From assembly GCF_002846495.1 (NCBI RefSeq), contig NZ_PJNE01000001.1:248001-312000 (forward strand): 64,000 bases of DNA, written 5' to 3'. Both the position numbers and the translations under genes were made by a program. The DNA comes from Phycicoccus duodecadis (lineage in GTDB: Bacteria > Actinomycetota > Actinomycetes > Actinomycetales > Dermatophilaceae). Within the stretch, counting starts at the first letter, position 1; each line of letters opens with the position of its first letter. Of the stretch, positions 24,993-36,200 are shown in pieces. A model generated the notes under the pieces. It saw only the letters and a program-made list of their open reading frames with translations, made no database searches and was not told the DNA's origin.

Positions 24993-27900
24993 ATGCGCAG
25001 GGCTGGTTCTGTTGTTTCGTTCGTCCGGATCATCGCGGTCGTCGCCGTGGCTCTCGCCCCGGCCACCGTCGCAGCCACGGCGGGGGCCGCCGTGCCGGCC
25101 GCACCGCTGGGGGCGGTGGCAGCCGCCTACGCCGCCCCGACCCGTGCGTCGGGCACGGTGAGCCTCGACGTCCGCAGCGCACGCGACGTGAACCCGGCCC
25201 GGAAGGCGATCAAGCCCAACGCCGGTGACGCCGTCACCGCGTACCAGTGGATCATCAACGCCGACGACACCGGCGACCCCGGCACGGCGAAGGACCCGCT
25301 GCTGTCCAGCTGTCTGCCGGCGACCGCGCAGGGCACCCACTCGAACGACCCCGACTTCGCCGACACCTGCCCCTGGCCGAGCACCCGCGCGACGTCGGGC
25401 TTCGCGCCGATCATCGCCGAGGGCGACCAGAGCGACTTCGCCGGCAAGACCCTCACCCTGCCGGGCGGCAAGTACCTCGTCTCGGTCAAAGCGCGCGGGT
25501 ACAAGATCGACGGGGCCCACTTCACCGTCGACGGTGGCACGCAGACGGTCCCGGTCGGGCTCAACCCGACGCCCCTGCCGCTCGCGACCATCCAGCTGCA
25601 GGTCTACGACGACTACGCGCCGGTCGACGGCACCTTCGAGGTCGACGCGGAGAGCAGCGTCGACATGTCCGGGTTCCACGCGCACCTGAGCGACGTCTTC
25701 GGCACCGTCAGCGTCGACTACTACGGGAACGCGCTCTGCACGAGCTACCAGCACACCACCAAGAACCCGAACAGCCCCATCGTCTTCGACGCGGCCAACA
25801 AGCCGGTCGTCGACACCACCAAGGCGCCCGGCTGCATCAGCGACCGCAAGGGCGTCATCAAGATCCCGAACCTGGGGCCGAACCGCTACGCGGCCACCGT
25901 CGCCGCGCCCGCGCTGGCCGGCGGCCGGTGGGTGCAGACGACGACCCTCGAGGGCGGGCACGACCACGACATCTGGGTCCAGGAGGGCGACACCGGCCTC
26001 GACACCGAGCAGCTGCGGGGGCAGGAACCGGTGCCCGCCACCCAGTTCGGCTTCACGAAGACGATGGCGCTCGCCCCGTCGGCCACCGACACGACCCGCC
26101 CCGGTGGCATCAAGGGTGTCGTCGTCCAGGGCCTGCCGTACATCGGCGGCCAGAACGGCGTGGTCGGCCCGGAGGGCGTGGCCGGCGTCAAGATCGGCTC
26201 GCGGCTGAAGAACGTCTGGGTCGCGCTGTCGGACCTCAACAACGGTGACCAGCAGGTCTACCTCGCGCAGGCCGCCGCCGACGGCACCTTCCGCATCGAC
26301 GACGTCGCCGACGGCAGCTACCAGGTCACGCTGTGGGACGACGACCAGGACTACATCATCATGAGCTTCAACGCCGAGGTCGACGCCGCCGCCCACAGCG
26401 GCTCGGGCGGGTACACCGAGGTGGGCCAGCAGATGCTCGTCGGCTGGTTCTCGCACTTCTCCGGCCACGTCTTCGTCGACGACAACGGCAACGGCATCCG
26501 CGACCCCGGCGAGAACGGCGTCCCGAACTTCGCCCTCACGCTGCGCGAGCGCGACAACACCCCGATGGACCAGGCGACCAACACCGTCACCACGAACGAC
26601 CAGGGCGAGTACGACATCCGTGAGGGCTACCCCATGGCGAAGTACCTGATCCTCGAGGCCTTCAACACCCGCTACGCCACCACGGGGGTCACCTGGAAGG
26701 GCGACAACGACCCCGAGGGCACCACCCAGCTCGGCTCCATGGTCGACCTCAACGTGCTGCCCATCATCGGCCTGCACGGCACGGTCGACTGGGGGGTCCG
26801 CCCGTACGCCCAGAACGAGAACGGCGGGATCGCCGCCACGGTCAGCTACGACACGACCCGCAACGAGCTGGACGCCGCCGACTCCGCGAGCGAGGCGTAC
26901 CAGCCCGGCATCCCCGGGGTGAAGGTCCACCTCTACGCGAGCACGCCGTGCCGGGTCACCGACACGACGTCGGCGACGTACACCTTCCACGTCACCAACG
27001 AGTGCCGCCAGGGCAAGGAGATCGTCCCCCTGCAGGTCAAGGACGCGACGAACGCCTACGTCGACAACCCGGCCGCCGACCGCGGGGCCTTCGTGAAGGG
27101 CCCCGAGCAGAGCGACGCCTACACCTCCGAGACGTGGGGGGCGCCGCGCGGCTGCACCGCCCGCCAGTGGGACGGCTCGATCCTCGACTCCACGATCCAG
27201 CAGGCACTGCCCGAGTTCGGGGTCACCGCCGACCACGCCTGCGTGGAGTCCCCGATGATGGGGTTCCAGGCCGGCGTGAACGACACGGCGGGAGCGCAGT
27301 CGGTCAACGGCAACTACGGCTTCAGCGGCATGGACCCGGGCGACTACATCGTCAGCGTGGAGATCCCGAGGACACCGGTCGGCGACAAGCCGATGTACAA
27401 GGTCACCTCGGAGGAGGACGTCAACGTCTTCACCGGTGACACCTACCTCCCGCAGGAGAACTTCCCGCCGTCGACCCAGGCGGCCGCCGACAACCCGGCC
27501 GGCGCTCCGGACCGCAGCCCGACGCCCCCGTCGCAGCCGCCGTCCCAGCAGGCCGGGATCATCTCCAGCTGCGTCGGGCCGCTGCACCGGGTCCACGTGC
27601 GGAGCGTGCCGGACGGCGACACGAGCGACCCGATCCCGGGGACGTACAACCCCGACTTCAACGCCGGCGGCGGCTCCCCGTTCGAGGGCTACGAGATGCC
27701 CTCCTGCCAGGACAAGCTCGTCACGGTCCGCTCGGGCCAGACGGTCGCCCCGAACTTCAACCTCTTCACCGAGGTCCCGATCCCGACGCACTTCTGGGGT
27801 CTGACCATCAACGACCTCGGCCTCACCCTCGACACCCGCTCGATCGGGTACGGCGAGGCCCAGGGCCTGCCCAACGTCCCGGTCGGTTTCTACGACTGGG

Positions 27901-30506
27901 CCGGCCGCCTCGACTACACGGCGCACACCGACTTCAACGGGATGTACGAGGCGCTGATGCCGTCGACGGACACCTACAACTGCCCGGTGCCCGCCGGCCC
28001 CTGCCCGAACATGTACCGGACGGTCGGCAACGACCCCGGCGCACCGGGCGCGCTGAACGCCGACTACAACTCGCGGTTCCGCACCATCGCCGCGAACTTC
28101 CAGGGGTGGCCCGGCCTGTACACCGTCACCGACCAGGCACCCACCCAGGCGGCCTCGACGGTGGCCACCCCCGACGGAGCGGTCGCCAACAGCACGATCT
28201 GCGAGCTCCCGGCGACCACGCCGCAGCTCCTCGCGGTGGACACGCCCTACGTCAAGGGCACGAACGGCGCCAACCGCACGGTGACGATGACGGGCTACGG
28301 GTTCGGCGCCACTCGAGGGACGTTGACGCTCAACGACCCGCTCGTCACCACCATGCCGGCGGTCCCGGCCGTCGTGACCTCGTGGACCGACCACCAGATC
28401 GTCTTCACGGTTCCGACGACCTACACGAACACCAAGAATGCCAAGACCAACCTGAACGGCGTCCTGCAGCTGAGCCTGAGGAACGCCGCGGGGGTGACGG
28501 CCTACAACACCCTTTCGGTCCTGGCCCTCTCGGGTAAGGGTGACGGAACCAGCAACAGCCAGAACAACGCCAAGCTGTTCGAGGTTGGCCCGGGGAAGAC
28601 CTACGCCACCGTCCAGGCCGCCCTCAACGCAGCCCGTCCGACGAACGACGTGCAGTACGACGCCGTGGTCGTCTGGCCCAACACCCAGACGGCGATCAAC
28701 CCCCAGGGCGACTACAACGAGAACGTCGTGGTCCACAACCAGACCCGCATCCAGGGTGTGGGCCCCGGTGGGTTCGACGACGCGGGGACGTTCGTCCGCG
28801 GCTCCATCCTCGACGGGACGGGCTTCGACCTCGACCTGCCGAGTGGCACCAGTTGGCTCGCCGCGGTCAACCGCCAGGGCTACCGCGGGCTGGCGGCTGT
28901 GCCGGACGCCGCGGACGTCACCGTCCTCGCCCCGCTGAACGGGACCCACCAGCCCCCCGCCACCGGGTCGCCGGGCAGCGTGTGGCCGGTCACCCTCGAC
29001 GGGCTGCGGATCCGCAACGGGTCCCAGGCCAACATCGGGGGGGCGGTCAACGCCATCACCGGTGCGGTCTCCACTCCGGTGGGTGCCGGTGGCTCCCTCG
29101 TCACCCAGGGCGGTGGGGTGTACGTCCACCAGCAGGTCCAGGGCGTGCACCTGACGAACAACGTGTTCGACGGTGACAGCGGCTCCTTCGGCGGCGCCAT
29201 CCGGATCGGGACGCCGTACGTCGGCAACAACCACAACGAGTCGCCGGTGATCTCGCACAACCAGATCCGTGACAACGGCGGGACCAACCTCGCCGGCGGC
29301 ATCGGGCTCTTCACCGGGTCCGACGGCTACTCGGTCGACCACAACGCCATCTGCGGCAACCACTCGTCGGAGTACGGCGGGGCCCTCACGGCCTTCGGGT
29401 ACCAGAACGCCACCCCGGCGCTCGGGGCGAAGAACACCATCGACCACAACCGGATCTGGTTCAACCAGTCCTACGACGAGGGTGGCGCCATCATGGTCGC
29501 CGGCGAGCTGCCGGCCGACCCCAACGGGATCTCCGAGGGCACGGGCCCGGTCTCGATCGACAGCAACGTCATCCAGGCCAACCTCGCCAACGACGACGGC
29601 GGCGGGATCCGGCTGCTCCAGACCTCGGGCTCACACGTCGCGACGCCGGGGTGCACCACGAACAAGCGGACCGGGGTCACGACGTGCCCGGCCAACCGGG
29701 TCGTCACCGACACCATCGGCATCACGAACAACCAGATCGCCGACAACGTCTCGGCGCACGAGGGCGGCGGCATCGCGCTCGACGACGCTGCCTTCGTCAC
29801 CATCGTCGACGACACCATCGTGCGCAACATCACGACCGCGTCCGCGACCACGAGCAACGGCCAGCCGGCTCCCGCCGGGCTCTCGACCGGGACCCTCAGC
29901 GACCAGCTGCTGGCCCAGCTCAAGAGCCAGCCGGGGTTCGCGACGATGCTGACCGGCGGCACGGCGGCGGCCACCCCGACGATGCTCGACGACGCCTTCT
30001 CCGACAACTACGCCGGCACGTACTACGCCGGGCTCGAGACCGGCATCACCGACGCGGACGCCAACCGCTGGGACTTCGGCATCGCCGACAACCCCCAGGG
30101 CCTCCAGCTGCCGATCAGCAGCTCCTGGTACCAGAACGCCCCCGACGCCACCGGCAGCGGGAACGTGGTCGGCAACGACGCGGTGAACGACGTGCCGGTG
30201 AAGTCCGACTTCGCGATCAGCGTGAACATCCTCGCCTCGCGCCAGTTCCCGATGTTCCGGCAGGCGGCCATCGTCACGACGGTGCTCCCGTACAGCCTGC
30301 TCGGCGACTTCGACCTCGCCGCCGGCTCGTCGGCCATCGGGATCGGCAGCAGCCGCACCACGGCCGCCTACGGCAACGACCCCGCGTTCGTGACGCAGGG
30401 CGTCCCGACCCCGGTCTACGTCACCGCTCCACCGTTCGACATCCACGGGGTCGCCAGACCCACCGGCACCCGGTACGACGCCGGCGCCGCGCAGGCCACC
30501 TCATGA
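24993..30506 (+). CDS. Very large secreted SdrD_B / IPT / parallel beta-helix protein
   Basis: 1837 residues; ATG 24993 preceded by GAGGGAG. Residues 1-33 are a Sec signal peptide. Carboxypeptidase-regulatory/SdrD_B-like modules lie at about 370-455 and 487-560; the latter has the calcium-loop signature DDNGNGIRDPGENG. A third similar module starts at about 635. An IPT/TIG domain spans about 1077-1180. Residues about 1195-1670 are a right-handed beta-helix of the pectate-lyase/NosD kind (VGPGKTYATVQAALNAA, then repeated N-N-x-I and GGGI turns). No sortase motif or C-terminal membrane helix is present, so it is released or bound non-covalently. It is the first gene of an operon with three cupredoxin proteins and CopC-CopD. 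A scaffold or matrix role is likely; no enzymatic residues can be named. Confidence 0.85.
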   Translation: MRRAGSVVSFVRIIAVVAVALAPATVAATAGAAVPAAPLGAVAAAYAAPTRASGTVSLDVRSARDVNPARKAIKPNAGDAVTAYQWIINADDTGDPGTAKDPLLSSCLPATAQGTHSNDPDFADTCPWPSTRATSGFAPIIAEGDQSDFAGKTLTLPGGKYLVSVKARGYKIDGAHFTVDGGTQTVPVGLNPTPLPLATIQLQVYDDYAPVDGTFEVDAESSVDMSGFHAHLSDVFGTVSVDYYGNALCTSYQHTTKNPNSPIVFDAANKPVVDTTKAPGCISDRKGVIKIPNLGPNRYAATVAAPALAGGRWVQTTTLEGGHDHDIWVQEGDTGLDTEQLRGQEPVPATQFGFTKTMALAPSATDTTRPGGIKGVVVQGLPYIGGQNGVVGPEGVAGVKIGSRLKNVWVALSDLNNGDQQVYLAQAAADGTFRIDDVADGSYQVTLWDDDQDYIIMSFNAEVDAAAHSGSGGYTEVGQQMLVGWFSHFSGHVFVDDNGNGIRDPGENGVPNFALTLRERDNTPMDQATNTVTTNDQGEYDIREGYPMAKYLILEAFNTRYATTGVTWKGDNDPEGTTQLGSMVDLNVLPIIGLHGTVDWGVRPYAQNENGGIAATVSYDTTRNELDAADSASEAYQPGIPGVKVHLYASTPCRVTDTTSATYTFHVTNECRQGKEIVPLQVKDATNAYVDNPAADRGAFVKGPEQSDAYTSETWGAPRGCTARQWDGSILDSTIQQALPEFGVTADHACVESPMMGFQAGVNDTAGAQSVNGNYGFSGMDPGDYIVSVEIPRTPVGDKPMYKVTSEEDVNVFTGDTYLPQENFPPSTQAAADNPAGAPDRSPTPPSQPPSQQAGIISSCVGPLHRVHVRSVPDGDTSDPIPGTYNPDFNAGGGSPFEGYEMPSCQDKLVTVRSGQTVAPNFNLFTEVPIPTHFWGLTINDLGLTLDTRSIGYGEAQGLPNVPVGFYDWAGRLDYTAHTDFNGMYEALMPSTDTYNCPVPAGPCPNMYRTVGNDPGAPGALNADYNSRFRTIAANFQGWPGLYTVTDQAPTQAASTVATPDGAVANSTICELPATTPQLLAVDTPYVKGTNGANRTVTMTGYGFGATRGTLTLNDPLVTTMPAVPAVVTSWTDHQIVFTVPTTYTNTKNAKTNLNGVLQLSLRNAAGVTAYNTLSVLALSGKGDGTSNSQNNAKLFEVGPGKTYATVQAALNAARPTNDVQYDAVVVWPNTQTAINPQGDYNENVVVHNQTRIQGVGPGGFDDAGTFVRGSILDGTGFDLDLPSGTSWLAAVNRQGYRGLAAVPDAADVTVLAPLNGTHQPPATGSPGSVWPVTLDGLRIRNGSQANIGGAVNAITGAVSTPVGAGGSLVTQGGGVYVHQQVQGVHLTNNVFDGDSGSFGGAIRIGTPYVGNNHNESPVISHNQIRDNGGTNLAGGIGLFTGSDGYSVDHNAICGNHSSEYGGALTAFGYQNATPALGAKNTIDHNRIWFNQSYDEGGAIMVAGELPADPNGISEGTGPVSIDSNVIQANLANDDGGGIRLLQTSGSHVATPGCTTNKRTGVTTCPANRVVTDTIGITNNQIADNVSAHEGGGIALDDAAFVTIVDDTIVRNITTASATTSNGQPAPAGLSTGTLSDQLLAQLKSQPGFATMLTGGTAAATPTMLDDAFSDNYAGTYYAGLETGITDADANRWDFGIADNPQGLQLPISSSWYQNAPDATGSGNVVGNDAVNDVPVKSDFAISVNILASRQFPMFRQAAIVTTVLPYSLLGDFDLAAGSSAIGIGSSRTTAAYGNDPAFVTQGVPTPVYVTAPPFDIHGVARPTGTRYDAGAAQATS

Positions 30507-30523
30507 CCCCGCAGGAGAAGCTC

Positions 30524-31813
30524 ATGGACACCTCGTCGATCGACCGGCGGCGGCTGCTGCTCGGCGCCCTGGGCGCTGGGAGCCTGGCAGCGGTCTCGCG
30601 GGTCCTGCTCCCCCAGGACGCCCGCGGCGCCGTGGCCGCCGCCGACCCGGTGGGCACCGGCCCCCAGAAGGCCATCGCCCTGGCCGGCACCGACGGCTGG
30701 GTGTCGATGCCGGCGAACGCACCGGCCGACCCGCCGTTCTTCCCGGACCCGCTGGCACCCAGCCCCTTCAACACCTACGTCTTCGGCTTCCGGGACGTCT
30801 CGGGCCTCAGCGACACCGACCTGGCCGCCCAGCGGGGCAAGGCCCAGATCTCGGCCCCCATCCTGGTGTTCGACGAGGAGGACGAGATCACCCTCAGCCT
30901 CTACAACCTGGGGCTCTCGCAGCGGCCGGACCTGTTCGACGGCCACACGATGCACTGGCACGGCTTCACGAACGCGATCCCGCTGTTCGACGGGGTGCCC
31001 GAGCTCTCGCTCTCGGTCCCCGTCGGTCGCCGGTTCGACTACTTCTACAAGCCGCACGACGCCGGCACGTACATGTACCACTGCCACTTCGAGGACGTCG
31101 AGCACGTGCAGATGGGGATGACCGGCATGGTCTGGGTCCGACCGAAGCAGAACAGGACGGGCGTCAACGGGTACCCCGTGGGCACCAAGTACGCCTACAA
31201 CGACGGCGACGGCTCGACCCGGTACGACCGCGAGTTCGGGATCATCCTGACCGAGCTCTGGTCGGCCGCCCACTACCGCGACGCGCACATCCAGGTGAGC
31301 GACTGGACCGACTTCGACGCCTCCTTCTGGTTGATGAACGGACGGGCCTACCCCGACACGCTGGCCCCCAACGGCGCGAACTCCGTGGCCCGGCCGGACG
31401 GTGGGCTGCAGTACCGTCCCGACCTCGACACCGCGTCCGGCCGCCTCCAGTACCAGCCGAACTCGTCGCACATCACCTGCGTCCCGGGCGAGCGGGTGCT
31501 GGTCCGCCTGGCGAACCTCGGCTTCCAGGACCACTCGCTGACCTGCGACGAGATCGACCTGACGGTCGTCGCCGAGGACGCGAGCCTGCTGCGCAACGGC
31601 GACGTCACGAACTACCAGACCACCAACACGGTGAACATCGGCCCCGGCGAGAGCCGCGACCTCATCTTCACGGCCCCGGCGGTGGGCGACTACTTCCTGT
31701 ACGACCGCCGGTACAGCTTCCAGAACAACGGCGGGGGAGCCGGGTACGGCGGCATGATGACGCAGATCAGCGTCCGCCCCTCCCTCCCCGCCCAGACCCA
31801 ACCGAACCTGTGA
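30524..31813 (+). CDS. Two-cupredoxin multicopper oxidase A: type 1 site and half trinuclear site in domain 1 only
   Basis: 429 residues from ATG 30524 (AGGAG upstream); ATG 30503, overlapping the previous stop, is an alternative. A Tat signal (DRRRLLLGALGAG) is present. Domain 1 has HTMHWHG (H141, H144, H146) and YHCHFEDVEHVQMGM (H186, C187, H188, H194, M197/M199). This gives complete type 1 ligands and four trinuclear histidines. Domain 2, where a second set is expected, has only QDHSLTCDE and LYDRRYSF, so its HxH motifs are gone. The protein alone cannot form a trinuclear centre. Its neighbour (multicopper oxidase B) has exactly the missing half. The expected location is the cell exterior; the substrate is unknown (copper, manganese or phenolics are all possible for the family). 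Confidence 0.87.
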   Translation: MDTSSIDRRRLLLGALGAGSLAAVSRVLLPQDARGAVAAADPVGTGPQKAIALAGTDGWVSMPANAPADPPFFPDPLAPSPFNTYVFGFRDVSGLSDTDLAAQRGKAQISAPILVFDEEDEITLSLYNLGLSQRPDLFDGHTMHWHGFTNAIPLFDGVPELSLSVPVGRRFDYFYKPHDAGTYMYHCHFEDVEHVQMGMTGMVWVRPKQNRTGVNGYPVGTKYAYNDGDGSTRYDREFGIILTELWSAAHYRDAHIQVSDWTDFDASFWLMNGRAYPDTLAPNGANSVARPDGGLQYRPDLDTASGRLQYQPNSSHITCVPGERVLVRLANLGFQDHSLTCDEIDLTVVAEDASLLRNGDVTNYQTTNTVNIGPGESRDLIFTAPAVGDYFLYDRRYSFQNNGGGAGYGGMMTQISVRPSLPAQTQPNL

Positions 31814-31829
31814 GCGGGGAGAAGCGACG

Positions 31830-33200
31830 ATGACGAGCTCCATTCCTGCGAAGGCCACCGGGCGTCCCGCCCGGGCCTCCGCCCCGAGGTTCCCGGCGCG
31901 ACGCCGGCTCCTGGCCACCGCCACGGCCGGCCTCCTGGCCCTCGGCGCGGCCGTCGTGGCCCAGAGCGCGGCGCACGCGGGCAGCTCCCCGAGCGAGGGG
32001 ATCGTCTGCGACACGGCGGTCAACAACACCTTCACGCTGGGCACGCGCACGGGCAGCGTGTCGACGCCCGACGGCAACTCGATCTACTCGTGGGGCTTCG
32101 CCGACGAGGGCGCAGGTCACGGCTTCCAGCTCCCGGGCCCCACCCTGTGCGTCACGTCCGGCGACGTGGTGACCGTGGTCCTGCACAACACCCTGACCGA
32201 GCCGGTCTCGATCGTGTTCCACGGCCAGAGCGGCGTGACGGCCAACGGCAGCCCGGCGCAGCCGCAGTTCGACGCCCAGCACGCCCTCACCTCGCTGGTG
32301 CAGGCCGCAGCGCCGCCGGACGCGGACGCGGGGGTGAAGGTCGGCTCGATGACGTACTCGTTCACGGCCGGGTCCCCCGGCACGTACCTGTACGCCTCGG
32401 GGACCGACGTCAACAAGCAGGTGCAGATGGGCCTGTTCGGCGCGTTGGTGGTGCGCCCCAAGGACCACCCCCACCAGGCCACGAACGCCGGCACGTCGGC
32501 GACGTTCAACCCGGACCACGAGTACCTGTTCGTGCTGAGCGAGATCGACCCCGACATCCACCTCGCGGTGGAGCGGGGCGAGACGCCGGACTGGTCGTCG
32601 TACCAGCCCCGGTACTTCATGATCAACGGCCGCAGCATGCCCGACACGCTGGCGCCGAACAACGCGACGTACCTCCCGGGCCAGCCCTACGGAGCGATGG
32701 TGCACATCCAGCCGTACAGCGCGACGAACTCCGCGCCCGCCCTCATCCGCTACCTGAACGCCGGGACGGAGAACTACCCGTTCCACCCCCACGGCAGCGA
32801 CGAACGGATCGTGAACATCGACGGGCACCCGACCCTCGGGCCCACCGGGCAGGACCTCTCGTACAACAAGTTCGACCTGAACGTCCAGCCGGGACAGAGC
32901 CTCGACGCCACGATGATCTGGACCGACGTCGACCAGTGGAACCCCAGCACCAACCCCATTCCCACGAAGCTGCCGGCCATCACCGACCAGCTCCTCGTCG
33001 GCACCGACACGTGGTTCAGCGAGAGCCCGTACCTCGGCGTGAAGGGCAACGTCCCCACGTACATCACGGACAACAACCAGTGCGGCGAGTACTACCACAT
33101 CGCCCACAGCCACGCCCTGCAGCAAGCCACCAACTACGGCGCCACCTTCGGGGGGATGATGACGCTCTACCGCATCGACCCGCCCGGCGGCTGCAAGTGA
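31830..33200 (+). CDS. Two-cupredoxin multicopper oxidase B: half trinuclear site in domain 2 only
   Basis: 456 residues, ATG 31830 with GGGGAGAAG upstream, 16 bp after protein A. A twin-arginine signal (ARRRLLATATAGLLAL) is cleaved after AHA or nearby. Domain 1 aligns with that of protein A but its ligands are lost: IVFHGQSG for HTMHWHG and YASGTDVNKQVQMG for YHCHFEDVEHVQMG. Domain 2 retains YPFHPHG (H319, H321) and HIAHSH (H423, H426, H428). Compared with HPxHxHG and HCH, only the type 1 His (Tyr316) and Cys (Ser427) are replaced. It therefore supplies four trinuclear-site histidines and no type 1 site, the complement of protein A. This suggests an A-B heteromeric oxidase. Confidence 0.87.
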   Translation: MTSSIPAKATGRPARASAPRFPARRRLLATATAGLLALGAAVVAQSAAHAGSSPSEGIVCDTAVNNTFTLGTRTGSVSTPDGNSIYSWGFADEGAGHGFQLPGPTLCVTSGDVVTVVLHNTLTEPVSIVFHGQSGVTANGSPAQPQFDAQHALTSLVQAAAPPDADAGVKVGSMTYSFTAGSPGTYLYASGTDVNKQVQMGLFGALVVRPKDHPHQATNAGTSATFNPDHEYLFVLSEIDPDIHLAVERGETPDWSSYQPRYFMINGRSMPDTLAPNNATYLPGQPYGAMVHIQPYSATNSAPALIRYLNAGTENYPFHPHGSDERIVNIDGHPTLGPTGQDLSYNKFDLNVQPGQSLDATMIWTDVDQWNPSTNPIPTKLPAITDQLLVGTDTWFSESPYLGVKGNVPTYITDNNQCGEYYHIAHSHALQQATNYGATFGGMMTLYRIDPPGGCK

Positions 33201-33211
33201 CCTCGACGGGA

Positions 33212-36200
33212 ATGATGATGACCTCACGACTCCGTGCCACCGGCACACGCTCCCTCGCACTCCTCGCGGCCCTGGTGGTCGCCTGCGGGCTGGCACCCCT
33301 CGCGCCGGCCGCCGCCGCGCCGGCGCCCGCGGCACCCGCCCACCTCCCCCGGCTGGTGACCTCGCGCCCCACCCTGGCGGCCGCCGGGAACGGCCACCTG
33401 GCCCCCCAGGGCTGCCAGACCTCGGGCACGACCGCCACGTGCGTGCTCTACGCCCGCCCCGGCACCGTGCAGCTCCTCGGTCGGTCCATCCCCATCTGGG
33501 GCTGGTCGTCCGCGGCCTCCGGCAACCCGACCCTCCCCGGCCCGCTGCTGGTGGTCGACCAGGGGAGCACCGTGACCGTGAAGGTGCACAACGAGCTGCC
33601 CGGGGCCCTCTCGCTGGCAGTCCCCGGTGTCCCGGCCGCGTCGCTGGGTGCCGGCTTCGGCGCGGCGTCGACGACCGGGGTCGCCCCCCAGGGCGACGGC
33701 TCCTTCACCTTCACCGCCTCCCGCCCGGGCACCTTCGTGTACGAGGCCGGCCACACCGCCGACAGCGCGCGCCAGATCGCCATGGGGGTCGCCGGGGTGC
33801 TCGTCGTGCGCCCGTCCGACGGGACGTCGGCGTACGGCGACACCGCCTCGGCGTACACCGACGAGGCGGTGGTCGCCCTCACCGAGATCGACCCCGCCCT
33901 CAATGCCGATCCCGCGCGTTTCGACATGCGGGACTTCAGCCCGCGGTACCGGCTCATCAACGGCAAGTCCTTCCCCGAGACCGACGTCATCCCGAGCGAC
34001 CAGGGGCACCGGCTCCTCCTGCGCTACGCCGACCTCGGTGGGCTCCCGCACCCGATGAGCATCCTCGGCGCCGACCAGGTGGCGGTCGCCCGCGACGGCC
34101 ACCCCCTCACCTACCCCCAGGGCGAGGTCGTCGAGCCCCTCGTCCCGGGCCAGACGGCCGACACCATCGTGACCGTGCCCTCGGGGGCCGACTCCGAGCT
34201 CGCGCTCATCGAGTCGGGGACCCACCTGGACAACGACAGCATGACGACCGCCGACCCGACGCAGACCGCGACGGGCGGGATGCTGACCTTCATCGACACC
34301 AACGCGCCGAAGCCGTCGGCCGACAGGATCGGGCCCGCGGTCTCCAACGTGACGGCCACCCCGAACCCCTCCGACGCGACCCAGGACATGACCGTCACGG
34401 CCGACTTCTCCGAGGCCGCGACCGGCGGCTCCACCGTGACCCGCGCCGAGGTCGTCATCGACGACGTCCGCACGGTCGGTCCCGGGGCCGGCATCGCCTT
34501 CACCGGGAGCTTCGGGACCACCACGGTCTCCGGGGCGACCGCGACCATCCCGGCGGCCGTCCTGGCCGCTCCGGGCTTCGCCGCCGGGCGACATGTCGTC
34601 TACGTGCGAGCGCTCGACGGTGCCGGCAACTGGGGCGCGGTCGGCTCGGTCGCCGTGAACGTCCCCAAGCTCGGCCCGCAGACCACCGGCGCGGTGATCA
34701 CGCCCGACCCGGCCAACGGCAGCTCGGTGCTGAAGCTCACCGCCACCGGCAACGACTCGTCCTTCGGTGGGCACATCACCGGGGCCGAGTACTTCCTCGA
34801 CCTCGCCACCGACGCGACCGGCAACGTCACCACCGTCCCGGCCGGCGGCACCGGCACCGCGATGTCGTACGTGAAGGACCGGACGATCACCTCCGAGACC
34901 GCGTCCATCCCGGTGACCTCGGCCCTCGGCGAGGGGACGCACCACGTCTGGGTCCACAGCCTGGACAGCCAGAACCTCTGGGGACCGCTGCGTGACGTGC
35001 CGTTCACGGTCGACCTCGTCGGCCCGGTGACCATCGCCTCCGCGATGAGCCCGAGCGCCCTCAACGGCGCGGTGAGCGACCCGTCGAACCCCGGCTTCGC
35101 CACGGTGACCGCGCGGGTGCAGGACGAGCAGAACGGCAGCTCCGTCACGAGCACCGTCGTGCAGGCCGTCGCCTTCTTCGACGACGCCGCCGCTCCGTCG
35201 GCCACCCACAAGGGCCTGACCCTCCAGGCCACCGACGGCGCGTTCGACACCAGCGTCGAGGACGTCTACGGCCTGGTCCCGCTCTCGCAGGTGAAGAGCT
35301 GGAGCCAGGGTGAGCACCAGGTGTACGTCTACGGCCAGGACGCCGCCGGCAACTGGGGCACCACCACGGTGGCCACGTTCGTCGTCGACACCGTCAGGCC
35401 GGTGATCGCGACGCTGACCGCGGCGGCCACCAGCGGGGCCACGCCGGCGACCGTCACCGTCACCGCGAACCTCTCGGGCACCCAGACCAGCGACATCACC
35501 TACGGGGAGGTCTGGTACGGCACCGTGGACCCGGGCGTGGGCCGCGCCAACAAGGTGACGGTGAGCTACACCGGCACCCAGGCGGCCTTCACCATCCCCC
35601 TCGCCCAGCTCCCGCTCGGCGTGACGACCATCAACGTCCGGCTGCAGGACAAGGCCGGCAACTGGAGCGCGGCCGCCAGGACGACCTACACGGTCAGCGC
35701 GACCACGTCCGCCCTCACCTTCGACAGCACGTCCTTCCCGGGTACCGGGTGGAGCGCCGCGGGGGCGGCCAAGCGCAGCACCACCGCCCCCCTGATGGTC
35801 GGGAGCGGCTACCTCCAGGCCACCGGCGGGAAGGCGCCGGCCACGGTCACCAACACCACCCTGACGCCCTACGCCAACGCCCAGTTCCTCGTCCGCGGCA
35901 GCACCCTGGCGGTGAAGGCCGGCCAGGCGGTGACCGTCTACCGGGGCGGTTCGAGCAGCCAGCCGACGACGTTCGCGGTGGTCGCCTCGGGATCGGGGGC
36001 CGCGCTGGCCCTCACCCCCGTCCTGGCGGGTCAGACGACGGCGACCGGCACCCCGATCGTCATCGGGAACACCGTCATCGCCACCGTCCGGCTGATGATG
36101 GACACCACGGCCGGGCAGCTGACGTTCGCCGTGTACAACGCCGCCGGCTCCCTCCTCGGGGTCCAGCAGCTGAGCAACGGGTCGGCCGCCGCACCCATCA

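Noticed and set aside
24747..29447. 1566-codon minus-strand open frame opposite the giant secreted protein
   Set aside because: Low-complexity Val/Gly/Asp/Arg composition mirrors the plus-strand codons; no ribosome site or domain.
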